Shown: positions 8,221-15,281 of the stretch, piece by piece
Layout of the letters: each line of letters starts with the position of its first letter
Position numbering within the stretch: position 1 is the first letter of the stretch
NCBI GenBank assembly: GCA_003647375.1
Contig: QMMS01000050.1
Span: 1-20,005 of the forward strand
Source: Deltaproteobacteria bacterium
GTDB lineage: Bacteria > Desulfobacterota > Desulfobacteria > Desulfobacterales > B30-G6
Length of the DNA: 20,005 bases
Reading direction: 5' to 3'
Program-made: the position numbers and the translations under genes
Notes under the pieces: model-generated
What the model was told of the DNA's origin: nothing
The model's database searches: none
What the model saw: the letters and a program-made list of their open reading frames with translations, nothing else

Positions 8221-8254
8221 TAGACAAAATATTATAAAATATATAATAAAATAA
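8221..8254 (+). promoter_or_regulatory. Promoter candidate containing shared AT-rich element, copy 2
   Basis: TAGACA (8221-8226), 15 bases, then a perfect TATAAT (8242-8247) form a promoter-like pair about 60 bases before the QueG-like gene. The second copy of the 27-base AT-rich element (8228-8254, 25 of 27 identical to 7260-7286, including ATATT-ATAA-AATAT) covers the spacer and the -10 box. If the element is an operator, binding here would block RNA polymerase. This would be the main promoter of the plus-strand cluster. Confidence 0.45.
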
Positions 8255-8309
8255 ATCATCTTGAACATTAAATCGTCTATTACCAAAGATGAATAAAAAG
8301 GAGAAAGCT

Positions 8310-9077
8310 ATGGATTTGACAAAAGAAGTTAAAGATCGAGTATTAAATGCCAACATTCAACTTGTAGGTGTAACACCTGTTGAGCGACTGGCTGGTGCAC
8401 CGGAAGGCCGCCGCCCCACAGACATTCTGCCAACGGCAAAAAATGTTATTGTTGCGGCTGTGCATGTATTGGATTCAGTATATGATCTCCCTTACACCCG
8501 TTACGAGTACACCAATCAGTTTTTTATCCTCAACTCTCGGCTTAACAGCATGACCACCAATGTTTGTGAATTCCTCGAATCTGAGGGATATCGCAATATA
8601 CCCATTCCAGCTGCCTATCCACGAGTCAACAAAGACCTCTGTGGTATTCTTTCTCATCGCCATGCAGCAGTACGAGCCGGTATCGGCGAGTTTGCCTTGA
8701 ACAATATGTTGACGACACCGCAATATGGCTCAAAAGTTAGACTCGTCACGATCGTTACAGAAGCTGAATTGGAAGCGGATGAACCTTACAAAGAGAGCAT
8801 ATGTAAAAAAACACAGCCTACGTGTAAGCTTGCTTGTGTAAGGAACTGCCCCATTCACGCTATCAGTGAAGAAGGTGTCATTAACAAGGATCTTTGTTTG
8901 CGGTATCAGGAACAGATTATGCCGTGGAGTGCTGCTGAATTGCGTTGCGGGATGTGCGTTGCCAGTTGTCCCATTGGAGAAAGAAAATTTAATATTCCTG
9001 CTGGAGAGCGATCCGAAAAGGTAAAAGAGATTAAGGAAATCTGGACGGGTGGCAAGTGGACTGCAGCTGCTCACTAA
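8310..9077 (+). CDS. QueG-like iron-sulfur protein (epoxyqueuosine reductase / reductive dehalogenase superfamily)
   Basis: A 255-residue protein. The start at 8310 (MDLTKEVKDRVLN) follows AAGGAGA with good spacing; an ATG at 8289 lacks a binding site. The central part, HAAVRAGIGEFALNNMLTTP followed by QYGSKVRLVTIVT, resembles the region before the Fe-S domain in QueG and reductive dehalogenases. Eight cysteines follow: C165, C172, C176, C180, C196, C213, C216, C220, with the last of each group followed by proline, enough for two [4Fe-4S] clusters. QueG itself is corrinoid-dependent. Proteins of this shorter type are usually annotated only as 4Fe-4S proteins, and I cannot give a proven reaction. 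As first gene of a cluster with corrinoid methyltransferases and no RamA-like activator in view, it could reduce the corrinoid protein back to Co(I). That role is inference. A housekeeping queuosine role is unlikely in this context. Confidence 0.7.
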   Translation: MDLTKEVKDRVLNANIQLVGVTPVERLAGAPEGRRPTDILPTAKNVIVAAVHVLDSVYDLPYTRYEYTNQFFILNSRLNSMTTNVCEFLESEGYRNIPIPAAYPRVNKDLCGILSHRHAAVRAGIGEFALNNMLTTPQYGSKVRLVTIVTEAELEADEPYKESICKKTQPTCKLACVRNCPIHAISEEGVINKDLCLRYQEQIMPWSAAELRCGMCVASCPIGERKFNIPAGERSEKVKEIKEIWTGGKWTAAAH

Positions 9078-9080
9078 AAG

Positions 9081-9106
9081 TGTATATGAGTACATTTTCA
9101 TATACA
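9081..9106 (+). promoter_or_regulatory. Perfect 9-bp inverted repeat between two plus-strand genes
   Basis: TGTATATGA (9081-9089) and TCATATACA (9098-9106) are exact reverse complements with an eight-base loop, starting three bases after the QueG-like gene. No T-run follows. It may be an attenuator, an mRNA-stabilising hairpin that sets different levels for the first and later genes, or an operator. Confidence 0.4.
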
Positions 9107-9181
9107 GGTTAGTTTCCAAGCACGCAAGAGGTCTGAAATATTCAGAAAACCCATTTGATTTAGCGAAAAAGGAGCTTTGGG

Positions 9182-10504
9182 ATGGATGCTGATGAAATCA
9201 AGCGCCTTGACAAAAAACATGTGATGCACACCTGGTCCGTCAATGCCAACCTGGACCCAAGGGTCATTGTGGATGCTGATGGCGTTTATGTATTCGACAG
9301 TGGCGGTCAACGGTTCCTCGATTTTTCATCACAGGTTAAGTGCGTAAATGTAGGTCATAAGAATTCCAAAATTATAAAGGCGATCCAGGAGCAGGTGGAA
9401 AAGATATGTTATTTGTCGACTGGATTTGCTTATGAGTCTAGATCGCAGCTGGGCAAATCTCTATCTGAGGTTACCCCCGGCGATCTGAATAAATTTTTCT
9501 TTACGCTTGGCGGCGCCGACGCCAATGAAAATGCCATAAAATTCGCCAAATTTTACACGAAAAAGCAAAAAATACTGTCTTTATACAGATCCTATCACGG
9601 GGCGACGTATGGTGCTTTGACGCTCACCGGTGACCGCCGCAGAACCTGGGCGGAACCGGGTATTCCAGGCGTGGTTCACGCTTTGAACCCCTTTTGCTAT
9701 CGGTGTTCTTTCGGGCGAACCTACCCGGAATGTGATCTTCAGTGCGCAAAACATATCGAGGAAGTGGTCGCTTTCGAAGATCCCGAAACCATTGCCGCGG
9801 TAATAATAGAACCGGTTATCGGTGCCGGCGGTATTATACCCCCACCGGACGGTTATATGCAACGATTGAGGAAGATCTGCACCCAAAATAATATTCTCTT
9901 GATTGCCGATGAGATTATGGTCGGGTTTGGGCGCACCGGACGCTGGTTCGCCATGCAGCACTGGGATGTGGTGCCGGACCTGATGACCATGGCCAAGGGC
10001 TTGACTTCTGCTTATCTACCATTGGGGGCCGTTGCTATCTCTGAAAAAATCAGCAAAGCGCTTGATCAGGAAATGGTTTATTGCGGTCTGACCTACAGCG
10101 GCCATCCTGTTAGTTGTGCTGCAGCCATTGCAACCCTTGAAGTTTACAAGGAACAGAACTTGATTGAAAACGCCCGCGTCATGGGAAAAATACTTAAGAC
10201 GGAGTTAGAAAAGATTAAGAACAGGCACACTTGTGTCGGAGATGCCAGATCAATCGGGCTCTTCGGAGCCCTGGAGCTTGTAAAGAATCGTGGCACAAAG
10301 GAATCAATGAATCCCAAGAAACACGCCAAAGAAATTAACAAGCGATTTATGGCCAAAGGGTTGTATTGTCCTGTTGGACCCATGCAGCCCATCATGTGTG
10401 TCGAAATTGTTCCTCCATTGACCATAAACGAAGCGCAGCTTCGAGAAGGGCTAGAAATTATTGACGATGTTTTAGGCTACGCGGATACTTTGACGGATAG
10501 TTAG
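9182..10504 (+). CDS. Class III PLP aminotransferase (omega-amino acid type)
   Basis: A 440-residue fold-type I aminotransferase, subgroup III. Motifs in order are FLDFSSQVKCVNVGH near residues 45-59, FTLGGADANENAIKFAK around 107-123, SYHGATYGALTLTGDRR at 137-153, VIIEPVIGAGGIIPPPDGY at 207-225, and LLIADEIMVGFGRTGRWFA with D243. The PLP lysine is K272 in MTMAKGLTSAYLPLGAVA. Such enzymes transaminate terminal amino groups (beta-alanine, taurine, GABA, diamines) with pyruvate or 2-oxoglutarate. An insertion with four cysteines (C172, C175, C184, C188) occurs in a subset of the family. AAGGAG lies about ten bases before the ATG, and the gene ends in TAG, 32 bases before the first AOR. Context suggests it makes an aldehyde or oxo acid that the AOR or ThDP enzyme uses. 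The substrate is not readable. Confidence 0.85.
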   Translation: MDADEIKRLDKKHVMHTWSVNANLDPRVIVDADGVYVFDSGGQRFLDFSSQVKCVNVGHKNSKIIKAIQEQVEKICYLSTGFAYESRSQLGKSLSEVTPGDLNKFFFTLGGADANENAIKFAKFYTKKQKILSLYRSYHGATYGALTLTGDRRRTWAEPGIPGVVHALNPFCYRCSFGRTYPECDLQCAKHIEEVVAFEDPETIAAVIIEPVIGAGGIIPPPDGYMQRLRKICTQNNILLIADEIMVGFGRTGRWFAMQHWDVVPDLMTMAKGLTSAYLPLGAVAISEKISKALDQEMVYCGLTYSGHPVSCAAAIATLEVYKEQNLIENARVMGKILKTELEKIKNRHTCVGDARSIGLFGALELVKNRGTKESMNPKKHAKEINKRFMAKGLYCPVGPMQPIMCVEIVPPLTINEAQLREGLEIIDDVLGYADTLTDS

Positions 10505-10536
10505 CTCATACAAATTCTCATTTCGGGAGGTTTTAA

Positions 10537-12372
10537 ATGTCACGGTTCGGCTATACAGGAAAGATATTGCGCGTCGATCTAACCACTGGAGTCATTTCTA
10601 CAGAAGAAACAGAAGAAAAATTGGTGCAGTTCTTCGTTGGTGGTTCAGGACTTGGGGCAAAATATCTTTACGATGAAGTGAAACCGGGGACTGAGTGGGA
10701 TAGTCCTGACAACCGTTTGATTATCATGCCTGGGCCATTGGCAGGGACAAGAGTTTCCGGCAGTGCTGCATTTTCGGTTGTCAGCAAAGGGCCCATGACA
10801 AATTTAGCCGGTACGAGTCAAGCCAATGGTAAATTCGGTGCCTTTCTTAAATTTTCCGGTTTTGACGGTATCGTTGTCCAGGGCAAATCGCCCAAGTGGG
10901 TTTATCTGGTTTTGCGAAATGGCCTCGCAGAATTAAGAGAGGCCGGGCATCTGAGCGGCAAAGACACTATAGACACGGAAGATGTGGTAAAACAGGAACT
11001 GGGTGAGGATCGAAAGTATTCTGTCTTGTCCATCGGACCTGCGGGAGAACACCTCGTTAGATATGCGGTTATTTGTGGAGATAAAGGACATGTTGCTTCC
11101 AAAAACGGTATGGGCGCAGTCATGGGTTCAAAGAAGTTAAAGGCGATTGTTGCCCACCATGGCGAGAATAGAATCGAGGTTCAAAACAGTGAGGAATTGT
11201 CTGATATCCGTAAGAAGCTATTTTATCATGCCAAAAATTTTGCGGGGGGATCACTTTCAAAATGGGGGACGGCTAGAAGTTTGGATGTCCTGCGTCTTAA
11301 TGGACAATTACCCGTACGCAACCTGACTACAAATGATTATCCGGAAGACCCCCAGATAAATTCTAAATATATCCGTACAAACTACCAGTTAAAACCCAAG
11401 CCATGTTGGGCATGTGGCATGCGGCATTGTCACTGGGTGAAAGTGACAGAGGGGCCCTACGCGGGGCAAGAGGGTGAAGAGCCCGATTATGAAAGTATCG
11501 CAGCCACAAGCACCATTATCGGTAACCATGATATGGGGGCGGTAGTCATGTTGACCGATCTCATCGATCGTCTCGGGATGGATGCAAACGAGGTCGGTTG
11601 GCTCACTGGTTGGGTAATGGAGTGTTATGAAAAGGGTATTCTATCAAGGGAGCAACTCGATGGACTTGACATGAAATGGGGTAATGTCGAGGCTGTCAGG
11701 GAGATGCTTTTGAAGATTAGCCGAAGGGAAGGTTTTGGGAAGGTGTTGGCAGAAGGTGTCAAGCGTGCATCAGAGCATGTCGGCGGTGAAGCGGCAAACA
11801 TAGGTGTCCATACAATGAAAGGGTCGACACCGAGAGGACACGATCACCGTGCTAGGTGGGTTGAATTACTGGATACCTGTGTATCGGGAACCAGTACCAT
11901 CGAAGCAACATTTGCAGGGGTTCCCACCGATCGATTTGGATGGCCGCCAATTTACTTGCAGTTTTCACCTTGGGAGGTTGCGGCGGCCAATGCGAAAATC
12001 AATGGATGGTTTGTTTTCCTCGATTCATTGGTAATCTGTTATTTTTGCGCGATTGATCCTGGGTTGGTGACTGCTACTGTCAATGCAGTGACCGGCTGGG
12101 ATTTATCCCCTGAAGACGCTATATCGACCGGGAAAAGAACGGTTAACCTCCTGCGCTTATTTAATCTTGAGCACGGTCTTGATATTAAAACCGAGGTGCC
12201 ATCACCGCGATATGGATCGACACCGACCGAGGGCCTCGCTAAAGGGAAATCGATAATGACGCACTGGAAGTGGATGGTGCAATACTATTACGAAGCAATG
12301 GGATGGGATAAGCAAACCGGTAAACCGCACAGCCACACGCTGGAGCAACTGGGTTTGGATAAATTTATTTAG
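10537..12372 (+). CDS. Aldehyde:ferredoxin oxidoreductase (AOR family), copy 1
   Basis: A 611-residue tungsten/molybdenum-pterin enzyme that oxidises aldehydes to carboxylic acids and reduces ferredoxin. The N-terminal domain starts MSRFGYTGKILRVDLTTG and has FFVGGSGLGAKYLYDEV and IIMPGPLAGTRVSGSAAFSV, which bind the bis-pterin cofactor. KNGMGAVMGSKKLKAIVAH follows. The cluster ligands appear as C290, C293 and C298 in CWACGMRHC, with C501 in LDSLVICYF as the likely fourth. The spacing between the second and third cysteine is four residues rather than the three usual in AOR, and three in the second copy here. Length matches the family (about 605). CGGGAGG precedes the ATG. It lies between the class III aminotransferase and the MtmB-like pair, so its aldehyde may come from the amine moiety. 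The stop is TAG followed two codons later by TAA. Confidence 0.9.
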   Translation: MSRFGYTGKILRVDLTTGVISTEETEEKLVQFFVGGSGLGAKYLYDEVKPGTEWDSPDNRLIIMPGPLAGTRVSGSAAFSVVSKGPMTNLAGTSQANGKFGAFLKFSGFDGIVVQGKSPKWVYLVLRNGLAELREAGHLSGKDTIDTEDVVKQELGEDRKYSVLSIGPAGEHLVRYAVICGDKGHVASKNGMGAVMGSKKLKAIVAHHGENRIEVQNSEELSDIRKKLFYHAKNFAGGSLSKWGTARSLDVLRLNGQLPVRNLTTNDYPEDPQINSKYIRTNYQLKPKPCWACGMRHCHWVKVTEGPYAGQEGEEPDYESIAATSTIIGNHDMGAVVMLTDLIDRLGMDANEVGWLTGWVMECYEKGILSREQLDGLDMKWGNVEAVREMLLKISRREGFGKVLAEGVKRASEHVGGEAANIGVHTMKGSTPRGHDHRARWVELLDTCVSGTSTIEATFAGVPTDRFGWPPIYLQFSPWEVAAANAKINGWFVFLDSLVICYFCAIDPGLVTATVNAVTGWDLSPEDAISTGKRTVNLLRLFNLEHGLDIKTEVPSPRYGSTPTEGLAKGKSIMTHWKWMVQYYYEAMGWDKQTGKPHSHTLEQLGLDKFI

Positions 12373-12444
12373 AAGTAACATCGTACAGACAAATCATAGA
12401 AAATATCTAACTCGAACCGAACAACCAAAGATGGAGGGATGCAG

Positions 12445-13818
12445 ATGGTGGATTTTCTAGATGTGTATGAGAGGGCTTTGAAAGGCCCGCTGATGAACGA
12501 GAATGATTTTGACATGAAAGTTTTCGTTCCAGCAATCAACGAAGTGGTCAAAGCATATGGGATAAAATATGATCCTCAAAACCCTCTTCCCGCCGATGAC
12601 GTTGCTGCCGACAATATCTATCATGCTGCCGTTGAACTACTGAGCCGGGTGGGGGTTTATTGCCAAGGCACCAACCGTATCATCAAATTTACTAAAGAAG
12701 AGATTTACAGAGCGGTAAAGGCGGCACCTGGCAGGTGTATTTTAGGTGAAGGCAAAGATGCCGGTGTTTATGGCATGCGGAAACCCGATGATTCCAAATG
12801 GCCCTGGTTTACAGTGGGGCATGGATGGATCTGTACAAGCGAAGAGATGGCCACCAACCAGGTGGAAGCTCTGGCATTGTTGCCGGAAGCCAAGGCAATG
12901 AAGTTCCCCAATTTAGACCACATTCGTGGAATACCTATTACGGCCGGATCTCCCATGGAGATTTATGCCTCTATTCGGATGATCAACATTTCACGGGAGG
13001 CCATGCGAAGAGCAGGGCGGCCGGGAATGCCCTTTATGAGCTTACTAACCACAGCAGCCAGCGCTGCGACAACGTTGGCTGCCAGCGCACCGCAGTTCGG
13101 TCTACGTCCTACCGATGAATGGATCTGCGGGTTTACAGCGGAAATGAGGATCAATTTTGGCACCATGAACAAGATTGCCTATCTACTCAACTGGGGTGCC
13201 AATATAGCTGCAGAGTCGGCGCCTATTCTAGGTGGATTTTGTGGTGGGCCAACTGGTACCGCCGTTGTGAACGTTGCTTATTTCTTGGCGGGCCTGCTTA
13301 TTCAAAACTCTAATGATCACCTGACCTTTCCCACGCATTTCCGATACGGTTGTACGACAACGAAAGATATCCTCTGGGCAGTATCTTCAGCTTGTCAGGC
13401 CAGCAGCCGTAATATTCCCGTACCTGTGCATTGGTCTTCTTATTTAGCTTCCGGTTCCAACACCAAAATGTACTATTACGAGTCTGCAGCCTATCTACTT
13501 TGCGCAGTAACATCCGGAAGTGCTGGTACAGGCACGGCACATCCATTCAGGGGGGTAAAGGTTGATGGGGCAACACCCATGGATGCCAAATTCGGTATCG
13601 AGATGGGCAAGGCTGCTTCCAAACTGACCCGCGATAAAGCAAGCGAAATTGTTCTCAGGTTATTGGAAAAATACGAGCATCGAATACCCGAACCGCCTGA
13701 AGGGGACCGCTACCAGGATTGCTATGATGCCGTAACCGGTAGACCCGGCGAAGGGTGCATACGCAAGTACAATGAAGTGGTTGAAGAGCTGGTGGCGATG
13801 GGAATTCCTTTTGAGTAG
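12445..13818 (+). CDS. MtmB-family methylamine:corrinoid methyltransferase homolog lacking pyrrolysine, copy 1
   Basis: A 457-residue protein, about the length of Methanosarcina MtmB (458). It aligns from end to end with MtmB as I remember it: VDFLDVYERALKGPL at the start, VGVYCQGTNRIIKFTKEEI, EAMRRAGRPGMPFMSLLTT, PILGGFCGGPTG, and RYQDCYDAVTG near the end. In MtmB the sequence after AGRPGM is G-V-O-G with pyrrolysine 202; here it is P-F-M-S, so Met198 replaces pyrrolysine and no amber codon interrupts the gene. The glutamate near the pyrrolysine (E259 in MtmB) appears kept as E257, while Q333 appears changed to serine. I chose the ATG at 12445, not 12439, because it has the same GGAGGG spacing as copy 2. 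It presumably methylates the corrinoid protein at 15282, from an unknown methyl donor. Terminal TAG. Confidence 0.88.
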   Translation: MVDFLDVYERALKGPLMNENDFDMKVFVPAINEVVKAYGIKYDPQNPLPADDVAADNIYHAAVELLSRVGVYCQGTNRIIKFTKEEIYRAVKAAPGRCILGEGKDAGVYGMRKPDDSKWPWFTVGHGWICTSEEMATNQVEALALLPEAKAMKFPNLDHIRGIPITAGSPMEIYASIRMINISREAMRRAGRPGMPFMSLLTTAASAATTLAASAPQFGLRPTDEWICGFTAEMRINFGTMNKIAYLLNWGANIAAESAPILGGFCGGPTGTAVVNVAYFLAGLLIQNSNDHLTFPTHFRYGCTTTKDILWAVSSACQASSRNIPVPVHWSSYLASGSNTKMYYYESAAYLLCAVTSGSAGTGTAHPFRGVKVDGATPMDAKFGIEMGKAASKLTRDKASEIVLRLLEKYEHRIPEPPEGDRYQDCYDAVTGRPGEGCIRKYNEVVEELVAMGIPFE

Positions 13819-13878
13819 AAATTTGGTTTCGACAGAGATTCACTCACATTTTTATAGATAATAGATGGAGGGATAGAG

Positions 13879-15252
13879 ATGCCGGATTTTTTAGATGTGT
13901 ATGAGAGGGCTTTGAAGGGGCCCTTGATGAACGAGAATGATTTTGACATGAAAGTGTTGGTTCCAGCTGCCAATCAAGTGGTCAATGAATATGGGATTAA
14001 ATATAACCCTCAAAACCCTCTTCCATCCGATGATGCTGCGGCAGACAACATTTATCATGCTGCGATTGAGTTTCTTAGCCGGGTGGGGATCTACTGCAAG
14101 GACACAAACCGTATCATCAAGTTTACCAAGGAAGAGATTCTTTCGGCGGTAAAAGCGGCGCCGGGCAGGTGTTTTCTGGGCGAAGGTAAAGATGCCGGTG
14201 TATACGACATGCGCAAGCCTGATGATTCGAAATGGCCCTGGTTTACCGTCGGTTTCGGATGGATATGCACAAGCGAACAGATGGCCACAAATCAGGTGGA
14301 GGCTTTGGCATTACTACCCGATTCCAAAGCGATGAAGTTTCCAAACCTGAAACACATAAGGGGGATACCGGTTACGGCAGGGTCCCCCATGGAGATTTAC
14401 GCTTCCATTCGGATGATTAAAATTGCACGGGAAGCGATGCGAAGGGCTGGTCGACCCGGTATGCCGATAATGAGCTTGCTCACAACAGCAGCTAGTGCCG
14501 CAACAACCCTGGCTGCCAGTGCACCACAGTTTGGCTTGCGACCATCTGATGGTTGGCTCGCGGTCATATTGCCTGAGCTGAAAGTCAATTTTGAAGTGAT
14601 GAATAAGGTCGCCTACCTTCTCAACTGGGGAGCCAACATTGGCGTCACTTCTTCCACTATAATCGGCGGTTATTGTGGTGGGCCTGCAGGTGCGGCTCTT
14701 GCCACTGTCGCAAACATTCTTACAGGACTATTGGTGCATAAAGGAGACTATCATCTAACACTTCCAACTGATTTTCAACACTCCATCGGGTCTACGCGTG
14801 GTGCTCTCTGGGCACTCTCATCGGCAATGCAAGCGTCAAGCCGCAACATTCCTGTTCCAGTGAATCAAGCCTGCTATGTTGCTGGCGGCGTCAATACAAA
14901 AATGTATTTTCATGAAGCCGCCGCCTATTTGCTGTGCTCCGTTACCTCCGGTAGCGCAGGGATGGGAACACCCCATCCGGCAAAGGGAGTCAAAGTTGAC
15001 GCCCACACTCCCCTGGAATCCCAGTTCGGAATAGAGATAGGTAAGGCGGCTTGCAAGCTTACGCGTAACCAAGCAAGCGAGATTGTTCTCAGGCTTTTGG
15101 AAAAGTATGAACCTCAAATTCCAAACGCGCCCGAAGGTGATCGGTACCAGGATTGTTTCGATATTTTGACAGGAAAACCGAGTGATGGTTATCTGCGCCT
15201 TTATAATGAATCAAAAGAGGAATTAATTGGAATGGGTCTTTCATTTGATTAA
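13879..15252 (+). CDS. MtmB-family methylamine:corrinoid methyltransferase homolog lacking pyrrolysine, copy 2
   Basis: A 457-residue paralog of the gene just upstream, in the same direction, 60 bases after it and with the same AGATGGAGGGAT leader (13863-13874). Long stretches are nearly identical, such as FLDVYERALKGPLMNENDFD and EAMRRAGRPGMP, so the pair arose by tandem duplication. The pyrrolysine position is again Met (M198 in GRPGMPIMS), with no internal TAG. Differences from copy 1 concentrate around residues 224-345. There the glutamate equivalent to MtmB E259 is replaced by Thr257 (NIGVTSSTIIGG) and the position of Q333 is alanine. These are pocket positions in MtmB, so the two copies may take different substrates, or one may be a partner subunit or regulator. 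It ends in TAA, 29 bases before the corrinoid protein gene. The alignment to MtmB is from memory. Confidence 0.88.
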   Translation: MPDFLDVYERALKGPLMNENDFDMKVLVPAANQVVNEYGIKYNPQNPLPSDDAAADNIYHAAIEFLSRVGIYCKDTNRIIKFTKEEILSAVKAAPGRCFLGEGKDAGVYDMRKPDDSKWPWFTVGFGWICTSEQMATNQVEALALLPDSKAMKFPNLKHIRGIPVTAGSPMEIYASIRMIKIAREAMRRAGRPGMPIMSLLTTAASAATTLAASAPQFGLRPSDGWLAVILPELKVNFEVMNKVAYLLNWGANIGVTSSTIIGGYCGGPAGAALATVANILTGLLVHKGDYHLTLPTDFQHSIGSTRGALWALSSAMQASSRNIPVPVNQACYVAGGVNTKMYFHEAAAYLLCSVTSGSAGMGTPHPAKGVKVDAHTPLESQFGIEIGKAACKLTRNQASEIVLRLLEKYEPQIPNAPEGDRYQDCFDILTGKPSDGYLRLYNESKEELIGMGLSFD

Positions 15253-15281
15253 AATATTTTAAATATGGAGGAGTAAAAACA

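Noticed and set aside
12439..12441. ATG at 12439 as the start of MtmB-like copy 1
   Set aside because: It directly abuts the GGAGGG; the ATG at 12445 has the proper spacing and matches the start of copy 2.
13300..13325. A CTCTAA string that could suggest a tRNA-Pyl anticodon loop
   Set aside because: It lies inside the MtmB-like gene and has no flanking stems or acceptor arm. No tRNA gene was found in the window.
13816..13857. Terminal TAG of MtmB-like copy 1 as a pyrrolysine codon
   Set aside because: The protein is already full length; readthrough would add only 12 unconserved residues before another TAG.
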